From positions 62,001 through 126,000 of the forward strand of contig DAIMGT010000001.1 in NCBI GenBank assembly GCA_036723735.1: a stretch of DNA of 64,000 nt, read 5' to 3'. The notes below the pieces were generated by a model, which ran no database searches, was not told the DNA's origin, and saw only the letters and a list, made by a program, of their open reading frames with translations. Each line of letters begins with the position of its first letter. Within the stretch, counting starts at the first letter, position 1. The translations under genes were made by a program, and so were the position numbers. This DNA is from UBA4656 sp002405525. GTDB lineage: Bacteria; Pseudomonadota; Gammaproteobacteria; Xanthomonadales; Ahniellaceae. Below, piece by piece: positions 1-7,648 of this stretch.

Positions 1-216
1 GGCGACTGGGCGGTGACCGCTCGGCAGCAGCTCGATGCGGGCCTGCGCCTGCAGCGGCTGCTGCGCTTCGCCTTCATGTGCGGGATCGCGCTGCTGATCG
101 CGCTGATCGGCAGCACGGGCTGGCTGCGTTCGCGCTCGCTCGGCATCTTCACCGCCACGCTCGCCGGGTTGCTCGCCGTCGGTGCGGTGGTGGTCGTGTG
201 GCCGTTCGTTGCCTGA
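1..216 (+). CDS. Small membrane protein, 5' end outside the window
   Basis: The frame is open from the first base and ends with TGA at 214-216, so the gene probably starts upstream of the window. A GTG at position 13 would give a 67-residue protein if it is complete. Two hydrophobic stretches are visible, roughly residues 17-39 and 46-66, each long enough to span the membrane and separated by a short Arg-rich turn. The C-terminus is hydrophobic and ends right after the second helix. I recognise no family. It converges on the acyl-CoA dehydrogenase gene, with 27 bases between the two stops. Confidence 0.45.
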   Translation, partial: GDWAVTARQQLDAGLRLQRLLRFAFMCGIALLIALIGSTGWLRSRSLGIFTATLAGLLAVGAVVVVWPFVA

Positions 217-243
217 GCGGCAACGAACGGCGGGAGGGTCCGA

Positions 244-1455
244 TCAGCGCGGCGGGCGCGCCATGCCCTTGGCCAGCGCCGCGATGTGCACCTCGTCCGG
301 CCCGTCGGCGAGGCGCAGCGAGCGCGCGCCTGCGTAGGCGTGGGCGAGGAAGGAATCCTGCGACACGCCCAGCCCGCCGTGGACCTGGATGGCGCGGTCG
401 ATCACCTTGCAGGCCATGCGCGGGGCGACGATCTTGATCATGCCGATCGCGTCCTTCGCGCCCTTGTTGCCCATGCGGTCGAGCTGTGCGGCCGCCGACA
501 GGGTCAGCAGGCGGGCCTGCTCGATCTCGCAGCGGCTCAGCGCGATCGCCTCCTGCGCCATGCCCTGCGCGGCCAGCGGCTTGCCGAAGGCGATGCGCGA
601 CTGCGCGCGCGCCACCATCGCCTCGAGCGCGCGCTGCGCGAGGCCGATCAGGCGCATGCAGTGGTGGATGCGCCCGGGGCCGAGGCGGCCCTGCGCGATC
701 TCGAAGCCGCGGCCCTCGCCGAGGACGAGGTTTTCCGCCGGCACACGGACGGCGTCGAAGCGCACTTCGGCGTGGCCGTGCGGGGCATCGTCGTAGCCGA
801 ACACGGTGAGCGGGCGCACGACCTTCACCCCCGGCGCGTCGGCCGGCACCAGGATCATCGAGTGCCGGGCGTGCGGCGGGCCGTCGGGATCGGTCACGCC
901 CATCACGATGAACACCGCGCAGCGCGGGTCGGTCGCGCCGGTGGTCCACCACTTGCGGGCGTGGATGACGTAGTCGCCGCCGTCGCGTTCGATGCGCGCG
1001 GCGATGTTGGTGGCGTCCGAGGAGGCGACCTCCGGTTCGGTCATCGCGAACGCCGAGCGGATCTCGCCGGCGAGCAGGGGCTTGAGCCATCGATCTTGCT
1101 GCGCGGGCGATCCGAAGTGCAGCAGCACCTCCATGTTGCCGGTGTCCGGGGCGTTGCAGTTGAACACCTCGGGTGCGACCAGCGAGCGGCCCATGACCTC
1201 GGCCAGCGGCGCGTACTCGAGGTTGGACAGGCCCGCGCCGAGTTCCGCGTGCGGCAGAAACAGATTCCAAAGGCCGGCCTCGCGCGCGGCGGCCTTCATG
1301 CGCTCCATTACTGGCGGGATGGTCCAGCGGCTCGTCGGGTCCTCGAGGTGGGCGAAGTACTCGGCTTCGCCCGGCATCACCACCTCGACCATGAAATGTT
1401 CAAGGCTGGCGCGCAGTGCGCGTGCGCGGTCGGAGGGCGGAAAGAGGTCGCTCAT
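244..1455 (-). CDS. Acyl-CoA dehydrogenase (ACAD10/11-like)
   Basis: A 403-residue flavoprotein predicted to oxidise an acyl-CoA to the trans-2-enoyl-CoA and pass electrons to electron-transfer flavoprotein in the cytoplasm. The acyl-CoA dehydrogenase fold is recognisable: an N-terminal helical part, the middle-domain signature AFAMTEPEVASSDATN near residue 140, and a C-terminal helical domain with the typical QVHGGLGVS segment near residue 365. The segment RIAFGKPLAAQ is also typical. I chose the ATG at 1455; an in-frame GTG at 1473 would add six residues. Similarity is to the long-chain/ACAD10-11 group, but substrate specificity cannot be read from sequence. Confidence 0.9.
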   Translation of the reverse strand: MSDLFPPSDRARALRASLEHFMVEVVMPGEAEYFAHLEDPTSRWTIPPVMERMKAAAREAGLWNLFLPHAELGAGLSNLEYAPLAEVMGRSLVAPEVFNCNAPDTGNMEVLLHFGSPAQQDRWLKPLLAGEIRSAFAMTEPEVASSDATNIAARIERDGGDYVIHARKWWTTGATDPRCAVFIVMGVTDPDGPPHARHSMILVPADAPGVKVVRPLTVFGYDDAPHGHAEVRFDAVRVPAENLVLGEGRGFEIAQGRLGPGRIHHCMRLIGLAQRALEAMVARAQSRIAFGKPLAAQGMAQEAIALSRCEIEQARLLTLSAAAQLDRMGNKGAKDAIGMIKIVAPRMACKVIDRAIQVHGGLGVSQDSFLAHAYAGARSLRLADGPDEVHIAALAKGMARPPR

Positions 1456-1510
1456 GGTCGGACGCGCCGGCACGGGCCTTCGAGTCTACGACCTCGCGGG
1501 CGGGCCGGCC

Positions 1511-1604
1511 GCCCTTGGGGAACGAGCAACGCTCGCGACCGCCAGCTCCAGGGCTTCAGCGGGCGTCGAGGTGGCGGTCGCGAGCGTTGCTCGTTCCCAA
1601 AGGC
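1511..1604. repeat. Long intergenic hairpin (REP/MITE-like)
   Basis: A 30-base left arm (1515-1544) is the reverse complement of a 29-base right arm (1572-1600), apart from one extra G in the left arm. The pairing extends outward by three more pairs (GCC/GGC) after one mismatch. The loop is 27 bases. The element lies between the acyl-CoA dehydrogenase and histidine-phosphatase genes, both on the minus strand. No T-run follows it on either side, so it is not a standard intrinsic terminator. Arm length and placement fit a repetitive extragenic palindrome or a remnant of a small inverted-repeat element. Confidence 0.75.
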
Positions 1605-1624
1605 CCGGTTCACGTCCTTTTCGG

Positions 1625-2329
1625 TCAGTAGTAGGTCCACAGCGCCCGATGCTCCGGCGATGCCAGGTGCGGCAGCGCATTCCACGAGGACAGCACCAGC
1701 CCTTGGTCGCCGGTGCGGAACTCGGCCAGCGCGCTGTTGCGCACGCCGAGGTTGAGCTCCACGGCGGCGTCGTCCGGTGCGCGCAGCGCCTGCTGCGCCA
1801 ACTGCGACATCACCCCGCCCGAGGTCACGACCAGCGTGCGTCGCGCGCCGGCAGCGGCGAGGGTGTCGGCCGTTGCGCGGATGCGCGCGCGGAATTCCGG
1901 CCATGGCTCGGGCACGCGGTCGTCCAGCGCGCCGCGCGTCCAGGCCAGCAGGCCCTCGCGCAGAAAGCGCGCCATCGCGCGTGTGTCGCGCGAGCGGCCG
2001 CCCTCGGCCGCGACGACCGCGGGATGGTCGGCGTGTTCGACGGCGAAGGCCCCGAACACCGCGCGATGGTCGAACTCGTCGAGGCCGGGCAGCACCGTCG
2101 GGTCCGGCAGCGCGCGGCCGGCGCGGACGTAGGCCGCGCGGACGCCGGCCAGGGTGTCGCGGTGCCGCACCAGGGTGCCCTGCGCCACCACGTCGAAGTC
2201 GTGGTCGCCGTGGCTGGCGAGCCAGTCGCCCAGCAGGTCGGCCTGTCGGCGACCCAGCGGCGAAAGCTCGTCGTAGTTGGCCGCGCCGAACGAAGCCTGT
2301 CCGTGGCGGACGAGCAGCATTTCGGGCAT
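1625..2329 (-). CDS. Histidine phosphatase family protein (phosphoglycerate-mutase fold)
   Basis: A 234-residue protein with the catalytic RHG motif right at the N-terminus (LLVRHGQASFG, RHG about residues 8-10), where the histidine forms the phosphoenzyme. A second histidine-containing segment of the fold, near residue 167 (RTLVVTSGGVMSQ), departs from the usual strand-H-G form. Members of this family dephosphorylate small metabolites, phosphosugars or proteins, and the substrate here is unknown. It is followed after six bases by the DUF4426 gene upstream on the same strand, so the DUF4426-to-phosphatase pair is probably co-transcribed. A downstream in-frame ATG (2320) is possible but would place the RHG motif very near the start. 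Confidence 0.85.
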   Translation of the reverse strand: MPEMLLVRHGQASFGAANYDELSPLGRRQADLLGDWLASHGDHDFDVVAQGTLVRHRDTLAGVRAAYVRAGRALPDPTVLPGLDEFDHRAVFGAFAVEHADHPAVVAAEGGRSRDTRAMARFLREGLLAWTRGALDDRVPEPWPEFRARIRATADTLAAAGARRTLVVTSGGVMSQLAQQALRAPDDAAVELNLGVRNSALAEFRTGDQGLVLSSWNALPHLASPEHRALWTYY

Positions 2330-2335
2330 TCGGGT

Positions 2336-2785
2336 TCAGTCCGCGAAAATCTGCTGCGACCAGCGCAGCCGGTAGGCCCGTGCGGCGCCTTCGGGCTGAA
2401 CCTCCGCCTCGAAGCGGTAGGTGTCGTTGCCCGAGATGCGGAACTCGCCGATGTAGTACAGGGCCTCGGGTTCGCGCACCAGCCGCATGCGAACCGCCTG
2501 CGACTGGTCGGCGAGGTTGAACACGGTCAGCGTGATCGTCGCCTCGGCCGGTGCGGTGGCGCCCGACTCGGTGCGGCGCCGAACCGCGATGTTGATCAGG
2601 CCACGAGAGGTCGAACGGGTGATGCCGTGCGAGCGCGCCACCTCGGCAGGGACGAAGTCGGCGCGCACTGCGTTGTGGTGGATCTCGAAGCCCTCGAAGG
2701 TGGCCACCCGCAGCGCCCAGGCGGGCGCGACCAGGGCGGCGAGCAGGAGCGTCGTGCGGGCGGCGGTGGCGGCGGTCGTGCGCAT
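2336..2785 (-). CDS. DUF4426 domain-containing exported protein
   Basis: A 149-residue protein with an N-terminal signal peptide (positive TTAATAAR, then a hydrophobic stretch to about residue 24, ending PAWA). The mature part has the pattern of DUF4426: an early segment with F-E-I-H-H-N-A (residues ~32-38), then a RGLINIAVRR strand, and a C-terminal IGEFRISGNDTYRF segment. This family is found in gammaproteobacteria, often near the proC/yggT/yggS block, as here. Its function is not established, and the likely location is the periplasm. It starts 15 bases downstream of the yggT stop and is probably in the same transcription unit. Confidence 0.85.
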   Translation of the reverse strand: MRTTAATAARTTLLLAALVAPAWALRVATFEGFEIHHNAVRADFVPAEVARSHGITRSTSRGLINIAVRRRTESGATAPAEATITLTVFNLADQSQAVRMRLVREPEALYYIGEFRISGNDTYRFEAEVQPEGAARAYRLRWSQQIFAD

Positions 2786-2799
2786 GCCCGGGCCCCTGG

Positions 2800-3369
2800 T
2801 CAGCGCAAGGCCGTGCCGAACTGCTGCAGCGGCTGCACCAGCAGGATCGACGCCACCCGCAGCGCCAGCAGGGCGAACACCGGCGACAGGTCGAAGCCGC
2901 CGAGCGGCGGGATGAACCTGCGAAACGGCTTGAGCACGATGCCGGCGATACCGTACAGCAGCGGCACTGCGGGGTTACCGACGTCGGGCGAGAACCACGA
3001 CAGCAGCACGCTGATCAGGGTCACCCAGAACAGGGTTTGGAGCACGAACTCCAGCAGCTGCGCGAAGCCGAGCACCAGAAGCGCGGGCGGTGCTGCCGCC
3101 GTGCCGGCCATCCAGAGCAGGGCTGCGATCCACAGGCAGGACAGCAGCCAGGCCAGCGCGATGGCCGCGAAGTTGACGCCCCGCCACGCCGGCACGAGCT
3201 TCTGCAGCGGGATCAGCGGCGGGTTGGTCGCCCGGTAGATCGCTTGGCAGATCGGATTGTAGAAGTTGGCGCGGATCGCCTGCAGGAGGATGCGCAGCAC
3301 GAGCAGCAGCAGCGCCAGCCCGAACAGGGTGGACACCACCAAGGTGCCGGCGTCGGCGAAGTATCCCAT
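2800..3369 (-). CDS. YggT family integral membrane protein
   Basis: A 189-residue membrane protein with two YggT-type halves, each with hydrophobic helices around a conserved 'P-x-x-x-P-(L/F)' loop. These loops read NPPLIPLQKLVP near residues 49-60 and GIVLKPFRRFIPPLGG near 145-160. About four transmembrane segments are visible. YggT proteins are widespread inner-membrane proteins of poorly defined role, linked in some bacteria to osmotic or ion homeostasis. The gene begins five bases after the proC stop on the same strand, matching the conserved yggS-proC-yggT order in proteobacteria. Confidence 0.9.
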   Translation of the reverse strand: MGYFADAGTLVVSTLFGLALLLLVLRILLQAIRANFYNPICQAIYRATNPPLIPLQKLVPAWRGVNFAAIALAWLLSCLWIAALLWMAGTAAAPPALLVLGFAQLLEFVLQTLFWVTLISVLLSWFSPDVGNPAVPLLYGIAGIVLKPFRRFIPPLGGFDLSPVFALLALRVASILLVQPLQQFGTALR

Positions 3370-3374
3370 CGTCG

Positions 3375-4196
3375 TCAGTTCCCTAGCAGGTCCGACAGTT
3401 CGCGCCCGCGCCGGGTGGCGCGGGCGATCGCGGCATCCACCAGCGAGCGGAAGCCGCCGGCCTCGAAGGCCTCCAGCGCCGCCTGGGTGGTTCCACCCGG
3501 CGAGGTTACCCGCTCGCGCAGTCTAGCCGGCGTCTCCGTGCCCTCGGCGGCCATGCGCGCCGCCCCCAGCGCGGTCTGCCGCACCAGTGCGGCGGCGACG
3601 TCGGCGGGAAGGCCCTGGCGCTCGGCGGCTGCCTGCATTGATTCCATCAACAGGAAGAAATAGGCGGGTCCGCTGCCCGAGACGGCGGTCACCGCGTCCA
3701 TCAGGGACTCGTCCGGGATCCAGACCACCGGCCCCGCCGGGGACAGCACTGCTTCAGCCGCGGCGCGGTCGGCGGCCGCCGCGGCCGCGTTGGCGACCAG
3801 CCCGCTGATTCCGCAGCCTAGCAGGGCGGGCGTGTTGGGCATGGCCCGCACGACCGCCTGTCCGGGGCCCAGCCAGCGGTCGAACTGCGCCAGGCTTACG
3901 CCGGCGGCGATCGAGACCACGGTGGCGCCACGGCCTGCAAGGGCCGCGGCGATGCCGCGGCAGACCTCGCCCATGACCTGCGGCTTGACCGCCAGAACCA
4001 CCACTCTGGCGCCGCCGGCGATGGTAGCGTTGTCGACGCCCGTGCGGATGCCGAAGTCGCGGGCTAGCGCGTCGCGGGGGCCGGCCTGCGGTTCGCTGGC
4101 GGCGATCGAAGCCGGGGCAGCGCCGCGCGCGACCAGCCCGCCGATCAGGCTGCGCGCCATGTTGCCGCCGCCGATGAAGGCGATCTCGGGGTGCAT
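3375..4196 (-). CDS. proC: Pyrroline-5-carboxylate reductase
   Basis: A 273-residue cytoplasmic enzyme that reduces 1-pyrroline-5-carboxylate to L-proline with NAD(P)H, the last step of proline synthesis. The N-terminal Rossmann fold carries the dinucleotide-binding motif IAFIGGGNMARSLIGGL (residues ~5-21). The middle has VVRAMPNTPALLGCG (~115-130), and the C-terminal dimerisation domain contains the family signature region AVSGSGPAYFF followed by TSPGGTTQAALE (~225-236). Length is normal for the family. It sits between yggS and yggT on the same strand; the 222-base gap to yggS holds a strong hairpin. Confidence 0.96.
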   Translation of the reverse strand: MHPEIAFIGGGNMARSLIGGLVARGAAPASIAASEPQAGPRDALARDFGIRTGVDNATIAGGARVVVLAVKPQVMGEVCRGIAAALAGRGATVVSIAAGVSLAQFDRWLGPGQAVVRAMPNTPALLGCGISGLVANAAAAAADRAAAEAVLSPAGPVVWIPDESLMDAVTAVSGSGPAYFFLLMESMQAAAERQGLPADVAAALVRQTALGAARMAAEGTETPARLRERVTSPGGTTQAALEAFEAGGFRSLVDAAIARATRRGRELSDLLGN

Positions 4197-4290
4197 GCGG
4201 TTTCCGGGGCCTATGGGCGGTCAAGGAAGCCTCCGGGCAAGTTCCCGCGCCCGCGCCGGAGGCAGTGCGGCTGGCCAGCAAGACGCTCGT

Positions 4291-4319
4291 CGCAGGGCAT
4301 GGTGGTTCCATGCCCTGCG
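4291..4319. repeat. Perfect 12-bp intergenic hairpin between yggS and proC
   Basis: CGCAGGGCATGG (4291-4302) pairs perfectly with CCATGCCCTGCG (4308-4319) around a five-base loop. It lies in the 222-base gap between two minus-strand genes that are usually tightly linked. No T-run follows it in the direction of transcription. It may be a repetitive extragenic palindrome or an mRNA processing or stability element. A smaller hairpin (CCGTA-AGGA-TACGG) lies near 4384-4397. Confidence 0.6.
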
Positions 4320-4418
4320 GCTCCCGTCCAGTTGCGGCGATGCACGGAAACAAGCCCGGGTCCGGTGGATTGTTCAGAGGCCCCGTAAGGATACGGCGTT
4401 CTCACGACCGCCGCGCGA

Positions 4419-5099
4419 TCACGGTCGCGGCGGGCGCGGACCGAACAGCGCCGAGCCGATCCGCACCTCGGTCGCGCCTTCGGTCGCCGCAAGCTCGAAG
4501 TCGTCGCTCATTCCCATCGAGAGCGTGTCCATCGACGCAAACCGCGCGCGCAGGCCGTCGAACAGCGCCCGCATGCGCCGGAACGCGTCGCGGCGGCGCA
4601 CCGGGTCCGGATGCGGAGCCGGGATTGCCATCAGACCGCGCAGGGTGAGCGCGGGCGTGGCGGCGACCAGAGCGCACAGCGCGGCGGTGTCCGCCACCCG
4701 GCAGCCGGATTTGGCCGACTCGTCGTCGATGTTGACCTGCACCAGGACGTTGAGGGGGGCGGCGTCGGCGGGGCGGTGCCTGGCCAGCAGCGGCACGAGC
4801 TTGGGGCGGTCCAGGGATTCCAGCCAGTCGAAGTGCAGGGCGACCTCGCGGCACTTGTTGGACTGCAGCGGGCCCACCAGGTGCCAGACCAGGGGCAGGT
4901 CCGCCAGTTCGCGCATCTTGTCCAGCGCCTCCTGCACGTAGTTCTCGCCGAAGTGGCGCTGGCCGAGGGCTGCCAGCGCGCGCAGGGCCGCGGCGGGCTG
5001 GGTCTTGCCGACCGCCAGCAGCCGTGGCGGCGACGCACCGACCGGCGCAGCGGCCGCAAGGCGGCTGGAAACCTCTCGCAGGGTCAAGGGCTTGGGCAT
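4419..5099 (-). CDS. yggS: YggS family pyridoxal-5'-phosphate homeostasis protein
   Basis: A 226-residue TIM-barrel-like PLP-binding protein (PLPBP/YggS family), with roles in vitamin B6 and amino-acid homeostasis rather than a known catalytic reaction. The PLP lysine lies in LLAVGKTQP near residue 32. The family segments FGENYVQEALDKM (~50-62), WHLVGPLQSNK (~71-81) and MGMSDDFELA followed by TEVRIGSALFGPR at the C-terminus are all present. It is divergent from pilT, with about 120 bases between the start codons, an arrangement conserved in many gammaproteobacteria. Confidence 0.94.
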   Translation of the reverse strand: MPKPLTLREVSSRLAAAAPVGASPPRLLAVGKTQPAAALRALAALGQRHFGENYVQEALDKMRELADLPLVWHLVGPLQSNKCREVALHFDWLESLDRPKLVPLLARHRPADAAPLNVLVQVNIDDESAKSGCRVADTAALCALVAATPALTLRGLMAIPAPHPDPVRRRDAFRRMRALFDGLRARFASMDTLSMGMSDDFELAATEGATEVRIGSALFGPRPPRP

Positions 5100-5112
5100 T
5101 CGGCGCGGGGGA

Positions 5113-5140
5113 TTCCGGGTCGGGTGCTCGGGGGTATACT
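5113..5140 (+). promoter_or_regulatory. Possible sigma-70 promoter of pilT
   Basis: TATACT at 5135-5140 differs from the TATAAT consensus at one position. The matching upstream hexamer TTCCGG (5113-5118, 16-base spacer) is weak. It lies in the divergent yggS/pilT gap, 82 bases before the pilT ATG. Only the -10 element is convincing. Confidence 0.35.
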
Positions 5141-5221
5141 CGGGATTTGCCGGGCCACGCTGCGCCGCATCGGGCCGATGATGGTAACTGCCAGTGGCGG
5201 CCGCCGCCGCGGGGGAACTGC

Positions 5222-6259
5222 ATGGATATCGCCGAGCTGCTCGCGTTTTCGGTCAAGAACAAGGCCTCCGACCTGCACCTGTCGTCGGGGCTGCCGCCGA
5301 TGATCCGGGTCGACGGCGACGTCCGGCGGATCAACATCCCTGCGCTGGACCACAAGTCGGTGCACGCGCTGGTCTACGACATCATGTCGGACAAGCAGCG
5401 CCGCGACTACGAGGAGTTCCTCGAGGTCGATTTCTCGTTCGAGATTCCGGGCCTGGCGCGCTTCCGGGTCAACGCGTTCAATCAGAACCGCGGCGCCGGC
5501 GCGGTGTTCCGGACCATCCCGACCGAGATCCAGACCCTCGAGGACCTCGCCGCGCCCAAGGTATTCAAGGATCTGATCAACCAGCCGCAGGGCCTGATCC
5601 TCGTCACCGGGCCGACCGGCTCGGGCAAGTCGACCACGCTGGCGGCGATGGTGGACCATGTCAACAAGACCGAATACGCGCACATCCTCACGATCGAGGA
5701 TCCGATCGAGTTCGTTCACACCTCGCAGAAGTGTCTGGTCAACCAGCGCGAGGTCCATCGCGACACCCACGGCTTCAACGAGGCCCTGCGCTCGGCGCTG
5801 CGCGAGGACCCGGACTACATCCTGGTCGGCGAGTTGCGGGATATCGAGACGATCCGGCTGGCGCTCACCGCCGCCGAGACCGGGCACCTGGTGTTCGGCA
5901 CCCTGCACACATCGTCCGCGGCCAAGACGATCGACCGCGTCATCGACGTGTTCCCCGCCGGCGAGAAGCCGATGGTGCGGTCGATGCTGTCGGAGTCGCT
6001 GCGCGCGGTGATCTCGCAGTCGCTGCTGAAGAAGGTCGGAGGCGGTCGCATCGCGGCGCACGAGATCATGGTCGGGGTGCCGGCGATCCGCAATCTGATC
6101 CGCGAGGACAAGGTCGCACAGATGTACTCGTCGATCCAGACCGGCCAGAGCTACGGTATGCAGACCCTCGACCAATGCCTGCAGGATCTGGTGCGGCGTG
6201 GGCTGGTGACCCGGCAGCAGGCGATCATCTACGCCAAAGAGAAGAAGATCTTCGAGTAG
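5222..6259 (+). CDS. pilT: Type IV pilus retraction ATPase PilT
   Basis: A 345-residue hexameric ATPase that drives depolymerisation of type IV pili at the inner membrane, giving twitching motility and DNA uptake. The start MDIAELLAFSVKNKASDLHL is the standard PilT N-terminus. Visible motifs are Walker A GPTGSGKST (near residue 135), the Asp box (TIEDPIEFVH, ~160), Walker B (ILVGELRDIET, ~200) and the His box (TGHLVFGTLHT, ~220). The AIRNLIRE motif needed for retraction is seen as PAIRNLIRED near residue 290. The open frame extends further upstream, but the ATG at 5222 matches the family. pilU follows after 77 bases. Confidence 0.97.
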   Translation: MDIAELLAFSVKNKASDLHLSSGLPPMIRVDGDVRRINIPALDHKSVHALVYDIMSDKQRRDYEEFLEVDFSFEIPGLARFRVNAFNQNRGAGAVFRTIPTEIQTLEDLAAPKVFKDLINQPQGLILVTGPTGSGKSTTLAAMVDHVNKTEYAHILTIEDPIEFVHTSQKCLVNQREVHRDTHGFNEALRSALREDPDYILVGELRDIETIRLALTAAETGHLVFGTLHTSSAAKTIDRVIDVFPAGEKPMVRSMLSESLRAVISQSLLKKVGGGRIAAHEIMVGVPAIRNLIREDKVAQMYSSIQTGQSYGMQTLDQCLQDLVRRGLVTRQQAIIYAKEKKIFE

Positions 6260-6336
6260 CGAGGGCCCGGGGCCCTTGAGCCCCGAGGCCGACGCGCCCC
6301 GCGCGCCACCGCGACAACGCAACGGAGCCGCCAGCA

Positions 6337-7464
6337 ATGAGCAACGTCGACTTCTCCAGTTTTCTCAAGCTGATGGTGCATCGGAAGGGATCCGACCTCT
6401 TCATCACTTCCGGCATCCCGCCGTCGATGAAGGTCAACGGGCGGATTCAGCCCATCACCCAGGCGGCACTCACCCCGCAGCAGTCGCGGGACCTGGTCCT
6501 GAACGTCATGACGCCGTCGCAGCGCGAGGAGTTCGAGAAGACGCACGAGTGCAATTTCGCGATCTCGATGCAGGGCGTCGGCCGCTTCCGAGTGTCGTGC
6601 TTCTACCAGCGCAACCAGGTCGGCATGGTGCTGCGCCGGATCGAAACCCGCATCCCGACGATCGAGGAGCTCAACCTGCCGCCGATCGCCAAGACCTTGG
6701 CCATGACCAAGCGTGGTCTGATGATGCTCGTCGGCGCCACCGGCACCGGCAAGTCGACCTCGCTGGCGGCGATCATCGGCTACCGCAACCAGAACTCGAC
6801 CGGCCACATCATCACCATCGAGGACCCGATCGAGTTCGTCCACCGGCACGAGGGCTGCGTGGTCACGCAGCGCGAGGTCGGCATCGACACCGACACCTGG
6901 GAAAATGCGCTGAAGAACACGCTGCGCCAGGCGCCCGACGTGATCCTGATCGGCGAGGTGCGCACGCGCGAGACGATGGAGCATGCGATCGCCTTCGCGG
7001 AGACCGGTCACCTCGTGCTGTGCACCCTGCACGCCAACAACGCCAATCAGGCCCTGGACCGGATCATCCACTTCTTCCCGGAGGATCGCCGCTCGCAGTT
7101 GCTGATGGACCTTTCGCTGAACCTCAAGGGCATCGTCGCCCAGCAACTGATCCCCACCCCGGACGGCAAGGCGCGCCGCCTCGCGGCAGAAGTCCTGCTC
7201 GGCACCCCGCTGGTGCAGGATTACATCCGCGACGGCGAGATCCACAAGCTCAAGGAAGTGATGAAGGAATCCACCAATCTCGGCATGCGGACCTTCGATC
7301 AGAGCCTGTTCGAGCTCTACCAGGCGGGCGAGATTTCCTACGAGGATGCGCTGCGGCACGCCGATTCGGCCAACGAGGTTCGGCTGAAGATCAAGCTCGC
7401 CCAGGGCGGCAGCGCCCATTCGCTGGCGCAGGGTCTCGACGGCGTCGAGTTGATGGAGACCTGA
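6337..7464 (+). CDS. pilU: Type IV pilus retraction ATPase PilU
   Basis: A 375-residue PilT paralogue that assists retraction. It starts MSNVDFSSFLKLMVHRKGSDLF, typical of PilU. Walker A is GATGTGKST (~residue 135), the Asp box TIEDPIEFVHRHEG (~162), Walker B ILIGEVRTRET (~206), and the His box TGHLVLCTLHANN (~226). The C-terminal tail after residue 340 is longer than in PilT, as usual. It is co-oriented with pilT and probably in one operon. A strong hairpin begins at its stop codon. Confidence 0.96.
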   Translation: MSNVDFSSFLKLMVHRKGSDLFITSGIPPSMKVNGRIQPITQAALTPQQSRDLVLNVMTPSQREEFEKTHECNFAISMQGVGRFRVSCFYQRNQVGMVLRRIETRIPTIEELNLPPIAKTLAMTKRGLMMLVGATGTGKSTSLAAIIGYRNQNSTGHIITIEDPIEFVHRHEGCVVTQREVGIDTDTWENALKNTLRQAPDVILIGEVRTRETMEHAIAFAETGHLVLCTLHANNANQALDRIIHFFPEDRRSQLLMDLSLNLKGIVAQQLIPTPDGKARRLAAEVLLGTPLVQDYIRDGEIHKLKEVMKESTNLGMRTFDQSLFELYQAGEISYEDALRHADSANEVRLKIKLAQGGSAHSLAQGLDGVELMET

Positions 7465-7490
7465 GAGGCTGCGAGAAAACAGCCTCTCAG
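7461..7490 (+). terminator. Hairpin at the pilU stop codon
   Basis: CTGAGAGGCTG (7461-7471, including the pilU TGA) pairs perfectly with CAGCCTCTCAG (7480-7490) around an eight-base A-rich loop. No T-run follows directly, but it sits at the 3' end of the pilTU unit, facing the convergent ABC permease gene. It is also the left edge of the dispersed element described next. Confidence 0.5.
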
Positions 7491-7612
7491 GCAGGCCATG
7501 GAGGGGCCCGCGCGGGGGCATTCACGCCGGTGCACGATTCGCGGGAGCGAGTCCCGGACCTGTGCCGGAATCGCGACTGGAAAACCCCACGGGATGTCGG
7601 TTTTTTCACTGG
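7461..7612 (+). repeat. Dispersed intergenic element, copy 1
   Basis: This segment shares ordered sequence blocks with the inverse complement of 29301-29451. Both copies have a GAGAAA-x-CA-x-CCT block at the left. Both have a central block of about 43 bases (7536-7577 here) with about 37 matches, and a hairpin-like right end (GAAAACC ... GGTTTTTTC here). Both copies lie between convergent genes. No open frame of interest is inside. It looks like a member of a repeat family, with exact boundaries uncertain. Confidence 0.55.
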
Positions 7613-7648
7613 CTCCGAGCTGCGGCGGGCCGTCGCCGGCCCGCAGCC

